Part shown: positions 1 to 5,687 of the stretch, piece after piece
Layout of the letters: every line of letters starts with the position of its first letter
How positions within the stretch are numbered: position 1 is the stretch's first letter
Origin: Methylococcaceae bacterium
GTDB taxonomy: Bacteria; Pseudomonadota; Gammaproteobacteria; Methylococcales; Methylomonadaceae
Assembly: GCA_030699345.1 (NCBI GenBank)
Contig: JAUYMX010000562.1
Coordinates: 1 to 5,824 of the forward strand
Direction: 5' to 3'
DNA length: 5,824 nt
Made by a program: the position numbers and the translations under genes
Notes under the pieces: model-generated
The model's input: only the letters and a program-made list of their open reading frames with translations
Databases searched by the model: none
Told to the model about the DNA's origin: nothing

Positions 1-96
1 CAACTCGATACACTGCCAACCAGGCTACTGGTCGCGGCCGTTGCCATTGGGCCTCGTCCGGCTGAATGGCTTCGGTTAGCTGAAGCATCTAGCTAA
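1..96 (+). CDS. C-terminal end of an unidentified protein, perhaps a membrane antiporter/dehydrogenase subunit
   Basis: Frame 1 is open from the left edge to a TAA at 94-96, giving 31 residues. It reads as a hydrophobic stretch (LLVAAVAIG) followed by an amphipathic end (AEWLRLAEASS). The other two plus frames stop inside this stretch, and its GC content is visibly higher than in the next 200 bases, which fits a real gene end. A terminal hydrophobic helix with a 'LRLAEA' tail recalls the C-termini of proton-conducting MrpD/NuoM-like subunits. That is a resemblance from memory over very few residues, so the function is effectively unknown. No clear terminator follows directly. Confidence 0.45.
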   Translation, partial: QLDTLPTRLLVAAVAIGPRPAEWLRLAEASS

Positions 97-178
97 TCAA
101 GAAAAAAGATGAGCAATCGTTAATCTTGCACAAAAATCACATCAAATAGTTTTTGTTCAATTATTGTACAGATATATA

Positions 179-207
179 TTGACAATATTTTAAGCTGGAA
201 GTATGTT
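179..207 (+). promoter_or_regulatory. Sigma-70 promoter for the predicted small RNA
   Basis: A perfect -35 hexamer TTGACA lies at 179-184, then a 17-base spacer and the -10 hexamer TATGTT at 202-207 (four of six consensus bases). The predicted start is near 213-214. An alternative pairing, TTGTAC (164-169) with TATTTT (186-191), would start the RNA near 198. No open reading frame with a ribosome binding site begins directly downstream. The first strong signal met by the polymerase is the terminator at 278-315. Confidence 0.5.
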
Positions 208-211
208 AGCA

Positions 212-315
212 GCCGACACTTTAAATCGTTGGCAAGATCATTTTTGTATCCATTTGTACTAAAGAATCCTCCTCTATACCCCCACCCAATCAGTACTTTG
301 GATGGGGGTCTTTTT
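212..315 (+). ncRNA. Predicted small RNA of about 100 nt, or terminated leader
   Basis: A promoter (179-207) and an intrinsic terminator (278-315) bracket a segment with no credible reading frame. The 5' part can fold as a 6-bp hairpin, GCCGAC at 212-217 with GTTGGC at 228-233 including one G-U pair. The middle (234-277) is AU-rich and appears single-stranded, with the pyrimidine run ATCCTCCTCT at 266-275. The 3' end is the terminator hairpin with its U tail. Hairpin, exposed linker and terminator are the usual layout of Hfq-type trans-acting small RNAs. CCUCCU is complementary to Shine-Dalgarno sequences, so pairing with ribosome binding sites is conceivable. The exact 5' end is uncertain: a start at 213-214 would shave the first hairpin. 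I do not recognise a known family. The alternative is a leader that attenuates the gene beginning at 336. Confidence 0.4.
278..315 (+). terminator. Rho-independent terminator
   Basis: ACCCCCACCC (278-287) pairs with GGATGGGGGT (300-309) over ten positions with one C-A mismatch, around a 12-base loop. The U-rich tail TCTTTTT (309-315) follows on the plus strand. The opposite orientation lacks a T run, so the signal acts rightward. It ends 20 bases before the start codon at 336, so it either ends the small RNA or acts as an attenuator for the membrane-protein gene. Confidence 0.8.
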
Positions 316-335
316 AAACTGACAGAGCATACAAA

Positions 336-755
336 ATGACAACAATTATTTTGCAAGGGTTAAAAGCAATAATCACAGTTAACTTTTATGTCTCCGTATT
401 AATACTGGTAGTAGGTAGCGGATTTTGCATCTCCCCGGCCTACTCATATTTTGAGTTTAACGAGGAATTGTTTGGCGAAATGAGCAATAACCTTAGATTG
501 ATCATGCTGTATCTAGGCATTACCGAGTTAATTGTTTGCGCTTATTGCTTTCTCACTCAAAGGATTCAATTTTTTATCCCTGTTGGATTTTTTTTAATCT
601 TAATGATTGGCTCGATCAAGTTTTACGGCGAAGTTAATAATGTCGAAGTTGATGAAAATTTCCCGCTTTTCTTTCTCTATACGGGCATATCACATGTTGT
701 ATTTGGCAGCCTGGCAGAAATCAAACAGCGTATTAACACGCCTAATAAACAATAG
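336..755 (+). CDS. Hypothetical four-helix integral membrane protein
   Basis: This 139-residue protein has no family I recognise with confidence. Four hydrophobic segments are visible at about residues 11-31, 53-73, 78-96 and 108-126. An acidic loop (SYFEFNEELFGEM, about 37-49) follows helix 1, another acidic loop (about 98-108) follows helix 3, and the tail is basic (KQRINTPNKQ). The compact four-helix layout resembles small DoxX-like or DUF4345-like inner-membrane proteins, but I see no defining motif. The ATG at 336 begins 20 bases after a strong terminator. Only a poor ribosome binding site (purines in 'gacagagc') precedes it, and no obvious promoter lies between. A lipocalin gene starts 38 bases downstream on the same strand, so the two could share a transcript and an envelope-related role. 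The reading frame is intact and hydrophobicity is organised, so I believe it is real. Confidence 0.7.
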   Translation: MTTIILQGLKAIITVNFYVSVLILVVGSGFCISPAYSYFEFNEELFGEMSNNLRLIMLYLGITELIVCAYCFLTQRIQFFIPVGFFLILMIGSIKFYGEVNNVEVDENFPLFFLYTGISHVVFGSLAEIKQRINTPNKQ

Positions 756-793
756 GGTAATCGTTAAACACCCTGCTTACCTTGGACACGATA

Positions 794-1306
794 ATGAAAC
801 GGTTGATTGCATTATTTATAGTTTTTTTAGCCAATTGCACTGGCATTCCTGACGGTTTAAAAGCCGTTGAAGATTTCAACATCAACCGTTACACCGGCAC
901 TTGGTATGAAATTGCCAGATTAGATAATCGTTTTGAGAAAGGCTTGGAAAAGATTACAGCGACTTACCAGCTTCGTGATGATGGCGGAATTGATGTAATA
1001 AACAAAGGCTGGAACACACAAACTGGCGAATGGAATCAGGTGGATGGCAAAGCGTATTTTATCGACAAGCCGACTATCGGGAGGCTTAAAGTGTCATTTT
1101 TCGGCCCTTTTTATGGTGGCTACAACATCATAGACTTGGACAAAACAGATTACAGCTATGCGTTGGTGACAGGGCCTGATAAATCCTATTTATGGATACT
1201 ATCCAAAACCAAACACTTACCAGAAGAAACCCAAACTACTTTGATTAATAAAGCAAAAGCCTTGGGTTTTACAACTGACGACCTCATATTCGTCAAACAA
1301 GATTAA
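794..1306 (+). CDS. blc: Outer-membrane lipoprotein lipocalin (Blc type)
   Basis: The 170-residue product closely follows E. coli Blc, an outer-membrane lipocalin that binds fatty acids and lysophospholipids and is expressed under stress. The N-terminus is a lipoprotein signal (MKRLIALFIVFLANC) with the predicted acylated cysteine at residue 15. Threonine at +2, not aspartate, favours sorting to the outer membrane. The lipocalin GTW motif is at 35-37 (GTWYEIAR), followed by the family hallmarks NRFEKGLEK (45-53), LRDDGG (60-65), KVSFFGPFYGGYN (99-111), TDYSYALV (118-125) and YLWILSKT (132-139). I chose the ATG at 794 over an in-frame TTG at 782 because it puts a basic n-region directly before the hydrophobic core, and because a weak GGA lies upstream. 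Asparagine just before the lipidated cysteine is unusual. It may be co-transcribed with the membrane-protein gene 38 bases upstream. No convincing terminator follows. Confidence 0.93.
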   Translation: MKRLIALFIVFLANCTGIPDGLKAVEDFNINRYTGTWYEIARLDNRFEKGLEKITATYQLRDDGGIDVINKGWNTQTGEWNQVDGKAYFIDKPTIGRLKVSFFGPFYGGYNIIDLDKTDYSYALVTGPDKSYLWILSKTKHLPEETQTTLINKAKALGFTTDDLIFVKQD

Positions 1307-1341
1307 TGTACAAATAACTAAAAAAAATTACCGTTTGTCTA

Positions 1342-1395
1342 AGTTTTGTAAAACTATTGTTTGACAAGATTTAATTGTAGGTCTATTGTTGACAA
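1342..1395 (+). repeat. Inverted repeat and two promoter-like direct repeats upstream of the sigma-factor gene
   Basis: AGTTTT (1342-1347) and AAAACT (1350-1355) form an inverted repeat with a two-base centre. It runs into CTATTGTTTGACAA at 1354-1367, which recurs 29 bases later as CTATTGTTGACAA at 1383-1395, one T shorter. The first copy carries the -35 element of the proposed promoter and the second carries its -10. Such repeats could be operator half-sites or chance similarity in AT-rich DNA. Confidence 0.35.
1361..1389 (+). promoter_or_regulatory. Candidate promoter of the sigma-factor gene
   Basis: TTGACA at 1361-1366 is followed by a 17-base spacer and TATTGT at 1384-1389 (four of six -10 consensus bases). 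The predicted start is near 1396, giving a leader of about 108 nt before the ATG at 1504. A second TTGACA at 1389-1394 has no acceptable -10 at 16-19 bases, so I do not count it as a promoter. Confidence 0.45.
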
Positions 1396-1503
1396 AAATA
1401 GTATGCTGTTTCCAAAACAAGAAAATAACGCCTCGTTAACATCCTTGTAGGTGACAGAAATCAACATCTCTAGGTTACGCAAAAAATTTGAGGGATTAAT
1501 GTT

Positions 1504-2883
1504 ATGGCTACTGTAAATGCACCATTGGCAGCAAAAAAAATTAATTTGCTGATCGATAACGACGTAGATTCAACGCTGCTAATGAAAGCGCAAGAGCCTA
1601 TTGTTTCTAATGAAAACAGTAATTTCCGAATTGCTGAAAACCTTGCCTTTGACAAAAGCAACCTTGTCAAAGCGTTGACCAAGCTTCCTGCCTCAGCGCT
1701 ATGGCTTGTACAAAAATATCAAGAAAATGCTGACACGGTTGAATACGATGAGATAGATGATGCGTCTTTCGAACTTGACCCATCTATTGAGCAAATTAAA
1801 AGCTTGGTTTTACTAGCAAGCAAAGCTTATCGCAGCGGCCAAAATCAACATCTCGACTACATCAACGCCATTGAAAAACTGACCGCAACATTACAAGGAT
1901 TTAAATACACCTTCGATGACTTGGTAGAACTCACAGACCTAGTTGTGTTTGCTTATCATCGTCGCCAACTTAACTCATCATGGAATAGTCACACAGGCTC
2001 AATTGAAAAGCGCCTAATAGGACTACACAAACGAAATTTGGATAAATTCGCTCCAATATTTGAAGCCATTGATAATAACGAGCTTGATGTCAATTTTGCG
2101 TTTTTACCTATTGAATTGATGTCCGATGCGGTCAGCGATGTGGTTACTGCTGAACAGAATTGGTTAATAGCCAGAAAAAAACTAGCCGCTGCCAACACCC
2201 GGCTGGTGCTATTTATTGCCAATCAATATAAAGGTGGCTTTCTTGACTTTGACGACCTGGTACAAGAGGGACAAACCGGCTTATTAAAAGCGGTTGACCG
2301 ATACAACCACGAATTAGGTTTTCAATTTTCTACTTATGCTGGCTATTGGATCAGACAAGCTATTTCTCGCGCACTCACTCGTTCTGAACGCGTTGTGCGT
2401 CTTCCATTCGGGCAAATGGCCAACATCAATAAAGTTTACCGGGCTAAAGATGAGCTGCTAACAAAAACCGGCAGAGAGCCTAATCGTGCAGAACTGGCTG
2501 AATACACCGATCTTTCGCTGGAAGAAATAAACAATATTTTATCTATTTCACAAACAGCGATGTCCTTTGATGGTGAATCTGACGATGAAGAACAATCCTT
2601 CGGCCCAGCAGATTTTTTAGAACAACAAGTATTTACGCCCGCATTTGGCACCATTGCTGAAAAAGAACTGGAACACATACTTAACGGTGCCATTGAAACC
2701 CTAGATACCCGAGAAGCAAAAGTCATTCGTAGTCACTTTGGTGTTAACTGTGATTGTGAAATGACACTACAAGAAATTGGTAACGAATTGCATCTGACCA
2801 GAGAACGGGTCAGGCAAATTCAGGTAGCGGCGCTCAATAAAATCAGACGCAGTTTTGGTGAGCAATTATTGAGCTTTTTATGA
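1504..2883 (+). CDS. Divergent RpoD-like sigma-70 family RNA polymerase sigma factor
   Basis: This 459-residue protein directs RNA polymerase to promoters. Region 2 lies at about 225-296: NTRLVLFIANQY (231-242), the core-binding DFDDLVQEG (248-256), and the -10 recognition/melting helix FSTYAGYWIRQAISRA (275-290). Region 3 is at about 298-350, and an acidic finger-like linker (GESDDEEQSFGPADF, 357-371) follows. Region 4 is at about 388-455, with the helix-turn-helix TLQEIGNELHLTRERVRQIQ (421-440). The first ~220 residues match no standard region 1.1 or 1.2. They look helical and may be a degenerate version of the RpoD non-conserved region. Aligned by eye with E. coli RpoD, the -35 contacts R584, E585 and R588 are kept. 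W433 is Y281, H455 is G303 and E458 is A306, so extended -10 recognition is probably lost. K593 and R596 are A442 and N445. The start at ATG 1504 is fixed by GAGGGA (1490-1495), 8 bases upstream. It is not the housekeeping factor. It could be a group 2-type or a lineage-specific alternative factor. Confidence 0.9.
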   Translation: MATVNAPLAAKKINLLIDNDVDSTLLMKAQEPIVSNENSNFRIAENLAFDKSNLVKALTKLPASALWLVQKYQENADTVEYDEIDDASFELDPSIEQIKSLVLLASKAYRSGQNQHLDYINAIEKLTATLQGFKYTFDDLVELTDLVVFAYHRRQLNSSWNSHTGSIEKRLIGLHKRNLDKFAPIFEAIDNNELDVNFAFLPIELMSDAVSDVVTAEQNWLIARKKLAAANTRLVLFIANQYKGGFLDFDDLVQEGQTGLLKAVDRYNHELGFQFSTYAGYWIRQAISRALTRSERVVRLPFGQMANINKVYRAKDELLTKTGREPNRAELAEYTDLSLEEINNILSISQTAMSFDGESDDEEQSFGPADFLEQQVFTPAFGTIAEKELEHILNGAIETLDTREAKVIRSHFGVNCDCEMTLQEIGNELHLTRERVRQIQVAALNKIRRSFGEQLLSFL

Positions 2884-2909
2884 CAAGCGGTTATGTAGAC
2901 AAAGCCATA

Positions 2910-2937
2910 TTGGCCTATAGTTTGGGGCTTGTATGTT
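2910..2937 (+). promoter_or_regulatory. Weak candidate promoter for ftsH
   Basis: TTGGCC (2910-2915), a 16-base spacer and TATGTT (2932-2937) are the best sigma-70-like pair in the 96-base gap before ftsH. The -35 is poor, and read-through from the sigma-factor gene is equally possible because no strong terminator lies in the gap. I found no convincing sigma-32-type element. Confidence 0.22.
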
Positions 2938-2979
2938 ATTTAATAATTGGCTTCCGATAAGCGTTCAGGAGATAAAATC

Positions 2980-4911
2980 ATGAAAAAATACTTTTTTAAT
3001 GCGCTGCTGCTAGGCGTGGTCCTGGTCGGTGGCTACCTAATATATGAGCGAGTCAATAGCACGCCACCGATGCAAGAATCGCTGGCTTATTCGGATTTTA
3101 TTGACAAGGTTAAACACGGCCAAGTTGATCGCGTAGAAATATCCGGCCAAATGATCAAAGTCCGCACATCGGATGGGCAAAATCTTGAAACATTTAACCC
3201 CGGCGATCCGCACATTATTGATGATTTATTAACCAATAACGTGCAAATCAGAACCCTGCCTCCAGAACAAGAAACATTTTTAATGCGGGCATTCATGTCA
3301 TGGTTTCCGATGATTGTATTGATCGGCGTATGGATTTTCTTCATGCGCAAAATGCAGCCTGGTGGCGGTGGCAACAACTTTGGCAAAAGCAAAGCCAAAA
3401 TGCTTGAAGAAGACAAGCTGACCGTTAAATTTGCTGATGTGGCCGGCTGTGAAGAAGCCAAAGAAGAAGTCACTGAATTGGTGGACTTTTTAAGAGCGCC
3501 GCAAAAATTCCAACAGTTGGGCGGCAAAATCCCCCAAGGTATATTGATGGTAGGCCCTCCTGGCACAGGTAAAACCTTATTGGCAAGAGCCATAGCGGGT
3601 GAAGCTGGTGTTAAGTTTTTCACCATCTCCGGTTCAGACTTCGTTGAAATGTTTGTCGGTGTCGGCGCTTCACGCGTCAGGGATATGTTTGCACAAGCTA
3701 AAGAACATGCACCCTGTATCATATTTATCGATGAAATCGACGCTGTCGGTCGTCAACGTGGTGGTGCCGGTGTTGGCGGTGGTAATGATGAGCGCGAACA
3801 AACACTTAACCAATTATTGGTTGAAATGGATGGTTTTAACGGTAACGAAGGCGTCATTGTTATCGCTGCTACCAACCGTGCCGATGTTCTGGACAAAGCC
3901 CTGCTAAGACCAGGACGTTTCGATAGGCAAGTCACCGTGGGTCTGCCAGACGTGCGTGGTCGTGAGCAAATTCTTAATGTGCATCTTAAAAAAGTTCCTT
4001 TGGCACCGGATGTTGAAGCCAAATATATTGCCAGAGGCACACCAGGATTTTCAGGTGCGGAACTAGCCAATGTGGTTAACGAAGCCGCACTGTTCGCCGC
4101 TCGTGCTAACAAAAAAGAAGTCACCATGAATGACTTGGAAAAAGCCAAGGATAAAATCCTGATGGGCGCAGAAAAACGCACCATGGTAATGACCGAAGAA
4201 GACAAATTGTTAACCGCCTACCACGAAGCTGGACATTGCATAGTGGGTCAACTTTCACCTGATCACGATGCTGTTTACAAAGTAAGCATCATGCCCAGAG
4301 GTAGAGCATTGGGAATTACCATGTTCCTTCCTGAGCACGATCAATACAGCGCCAGCAAACGCAAACTGGAAAGCCAGATTGCCAGCCTGTTTGGCGGAAG
4401 GATTGCCGAGCTGATGATTTATGGCGGTGATCGTGTCACTACCGGAGCGTCCAACGACATCGAGCGCGCAACTGAACTGGCTCGCAACATGGTCACTCGC
4501 TGGGGCTTCTCTGACAAGTTGGGTCCGTTGGTGTATGGCGAAGAACACGGCCAACCATTCATGGGCTACCCAGGTTCACAAGGCGCGACAGTATCAAGCA
4601 ATGTTGCTCACCAAATCGATGATGAAATACGAGCAGTAATTGATAAAAACTACCAACGTGCTGAAACCATTCTGCAAGAACACATTGAGATTCTTCATAA
4701 AATGGCTGATGCATTGATGAGATGGGAAACCATTGATAAAGACCAAATAAATGACCTTATGTCAGGTAGAGAGCCCAAGCCGCCTAAAGACGATAACGTT
4801 ACCAATGACAGTAACGCCGCTGGACCTACCCAACCAAGTAATAGCATGCAGACCAAGATTGATAAAAAAGCAATCAATTCCAACGTGAATAGGCCTGCTG
4901 GACAAGTTTGA
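2980..4911 (+). CDS. ftsH: ATP-dependent zinc metalloprotease FtsH
   Basis: FtsH is a hexameric inner-membrane AAA+ protease that extracts and degrades misassembled membrane proteins and unstable cytoplasmic regulators. The 643 residues match the usual length. Transmembrane helix 1 is at about 4-23, the periplasmic domain at 24-104 and helix 2 at 105-123. The AAA+ domain has Walker A GPPGTGKT (192-199), the pore motif MFVGVG (224-229), Walker B IIFIDE (247-252), and the second region of homology with arginine fingers R310 and R313. The protease has HEAGH (415-419), with H415, E416 and H419, and the third zinc ligand D493 in TGASNDI. A polar, low-complexity tail covers about 597-643. All catalytic residues are present. 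The ATG at 2980 has an ideal AGGAG (2967-2971) 8 bases upstream, and an in-frame TTG at 2947 has no such site. Its neighbours are an atypical sigma factor upstream and a terminator downstream. The rlmE/ftsH/folP arrangement common in gammaproteobacteria is absent, so this may be a second ftsH copy. Confidence 0.97.
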   Translation: MKKYFFNALLLGVVLVGGYLIYERVNSTPPMQESLAYSDFIDKVKHGQVDRVEISGQMIKVRTSDGQNLETFNPGDPHIIDDLLTNNVQIRTLPPEQETFLMRAFMSWFPMIVLIGVWIFFMRKMQPGGGGNNFGKSKAKMLEEDKLTVKFADVAGCEEAKEEVTELVDFLRAPQKFQQLGGKIPQGILMVGPPGTGKTLLARAIAGEAGVKFFTISGSDFVEMFVGVGASRVRDMFAQAKEHAPCIIFIDEIDAVGRQRGGAGVGGGNDEREQTLNQLLVEMDGFNGNEGVIVIAATNRADVLDKALLRPGRFDRQVTVGLPDVRGREQILNVHLKKVPLAPDVEAKYIARGTPGFSGAELANVVNEAALFAARANKKEVTMNDLEKAKDKILMGAEKRTMVMTEEDKLLTAYHEAGHCIVGQLSPDHDAVYKVSIMPRGRALGITMFLPEHDQYSASKRKLESQIASLFGGRIAELMIYGGDRVTTGASNDIERATELARNMVTRWGFSDKLGPLVYGEEHGQPFMGYPGSQGATVSSNVAHQIDDEIRAVIDKNYQRAETILQEHIEILHKMADALMRWETIDKDQINDLMSGREPKPPKDDNVTNDSNAAGPTQPSNSMQTKIDKKAINSNVNRPAGQV

Positions 4912-4932
4912 GGTGCGCTCACTTCACTCCAC

Positions 4933-4959
4933 GGGGGGGATTTAATCCCCCCTTTTTTT
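4933..4959 (+). terminator. Rho-independent terminator of ftsH
   Basis: GGGGGGAT (4934-4941) pairs perfectly with ATCCCCCC (4945-4952) around a three-base loop, followed by seven T residues (4953-4959). It begins 22 bases after the ftsH stop codon. There is no T run on the other side, so it serves only plus-strand transcription. Confidence 0.92.
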
Positions 4960-4993
4960 ATCCTCGTATTCCCCATTAAAACTACTTGTTAGC

Positions 4994-5048
4994 GGATCAA
5001 AAACACACCAACAACTTGCTTGGTAGAATTTTTGATCCTGTCATGACA
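4994..5048. repeat. Two-part hairpin followed by a 10-bp palindrome in the convergent gap
   Basis: GGATCAAAAA (4994-5003) is the exact reverse complement of TTTTTGATCC (5029-5038). Nested inside, ACCAA (5007-5011) pairs with TTGGT (5020-5024) around an 8-base loop, leaving an asymmetric internal loop. Directly adjacent is the perfect palindrome TGTCATGACA (5039-5048). The element lies between two converging genes, about 60-115 bases past the stop of the minus-strand TPR gene. It could terminate or protect that mRNA, but it lacks a clean T run on either strand. The rest of 4961-5110 shows no gene. Confidence 0.6.
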
Positions 5049-5110
5049 ATTTTGGTTTTGACTCTATAAACCGCCAAATAACTAAAGCTGCATTGATATT
5101 TTCTGAATGT

Positions 5111-5632
5111 CTAAGTCCGGTGGCATTGTTTAAGTAAATATTTAGCGGTCGGATGCTTCGGGTCGATTGCAATAATGGTGTTTAAGTCAGCCTTTGCATT
5201 TGCCGTGCTGCCTATTTGGCAATATGAAAATGCGCGCTTATAGAGTAACTCGGTGTTGCGCGGGTCGTTTTTTAGCGCTGCCGAAAAATCTGTTATCGCC
5301 TCCGGATACTGCTTTGCCTCCATATATATTGCACCCCGTTTGGTGTGCGCCAATGTAGAATATGCTTGGGACTTTATAACCAACCCATAGTGTTCAATAG
5401 CTTTCTGCTTATTGCCTAATCCTGCATAAGTTTGACCGAGACTGTAATGCACTTCCGGTTCATCAAACGTTTTTGTATAAGCTAATCCTTTTTTACTTAA
5501 TTCCACATTGAGTGCCGCATCTGCCTTATCGCCATAGGCCACAACCGCCTCATAAGCATCTCTTGCCTGCACAAGATTATTTTGGGCAAAATACAGTTCA
5601 GCCAAGTACGTCAACACTCTCGGCCAATACAA
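5111..5632 (-). CDS. Tetratricopeptide-repeat protein, probably 5'-truncated
   Basis: From the TTG at 5632 the frame gives 173 residues made almost wholly of TPR helices, which serve as protein-interaction scaffolds. The three canonical repeats cover about residues 59-92 (VHYSLGQTYAGLGNKQKAIEH), 93-126 (AHTKRGAIYMEAKQYPEAITD) and 127-161 (LLYKRAFSYCQIGSTANAKAD). A looser one is at about 5-34 (LTYLAELYFAQNNLVQARDAY). No signal peptide or partner domain is visible. The start looks false. No Shine-Dalgarno sequence precedes the TTG, no in-frame ATG exists before the third repeat, and the frame stays open upstream to a TGA at 5693-5695 with plausible coding residues (RIDSNSSAKNTDVLYWPRV). That upstream stretch runs into the end of a likely transposase gene. 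The best reading is the C-terminal part of a longer TPR protein cut off by an insertion sequence, so it is possibly a pseudogene. Confidence 0.75.
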   Translation of the reverse strand: MYWPRVLTYLAELYFAQNNLVQARDAYEAVVAYGDKADAALNVELSKKGLAYTKTFDEPEVHYSLGQTYAGLGNKQKAIEHYGLVIKSQAYSTLAHTKRGAIYMEAKQYPEAITDFSAALKNDPRNTELLYKRAFSYCQIGSTANAKADLNTIIAIDPKHPTAKYLLKQCHRT

Positions 5633-5687
5633 AACATCAGTATTTTTTGCAGAACTATTACTATCGATGCGTTGTCTAAGATAATGG

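Noticed and set aside
120..356. Minus-strand open frame of 78 codons over the left intergenic region
   Set aside because: It begins at a TTG without a ribosome binding site, crosses the terminator hairpin and the start of the 336 gene, and its translation shows no domain or helix pattern.
782..793. Upstream TTG start for blc, adding MDTI
   Set aside because: The ATG at 794 gives a normal lipoprotein signal with basic residues first. The TTG has no Shine-Dalgarno sequence and puts an acidic residue at the N-terminus.
607..852. Plus-strand 81-codon frame bridging the membrane-protein gene and blc
   Set aside because: It overlaps two better-supported genes in another frame, and its translation lacks any recognisable feature.
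1389..1394. Second TTGACA as a -35 element for another sigma-gene promoter
   Set aside because: No acceptable -10 hexamer occurs 16-19 bases downstream. TATGCT at 1402-1407 is only seven bases away.
2902..2941. AAGCC/GGCTT inverted repeat as a terminator of the sigma-factor gene
   Set aside because: The stem is short and interrupted, and the following sequence is not a proper T run, so read-through into ftsH remains likely.
2947..2979. Upstream TTG start for ftsH, adding 11 residues
   Set aside because: The AGGAG at 2967-2971 is perfectly placed for the ATG at 2980. The extra residues would include the ribosome binding site itself and are absent from known FtsH N-termini.
3087..3722. Long minus-strand frame of 211 codons inside ftsH, plus other antisense frames at 3753-4205 and 4255-4554
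   Set aside because: These are shadows of the strongly coding ftsH frame. They lack ribosome binding sites and any domain signal.
4695..4976. Minus-strand frame of 93 codons across the end of ftsH and its terminator
   Set aside because: It reads through the terminator stem and antisense to the ftsH tail. Its hydrophobic look comes from the complementary codons.
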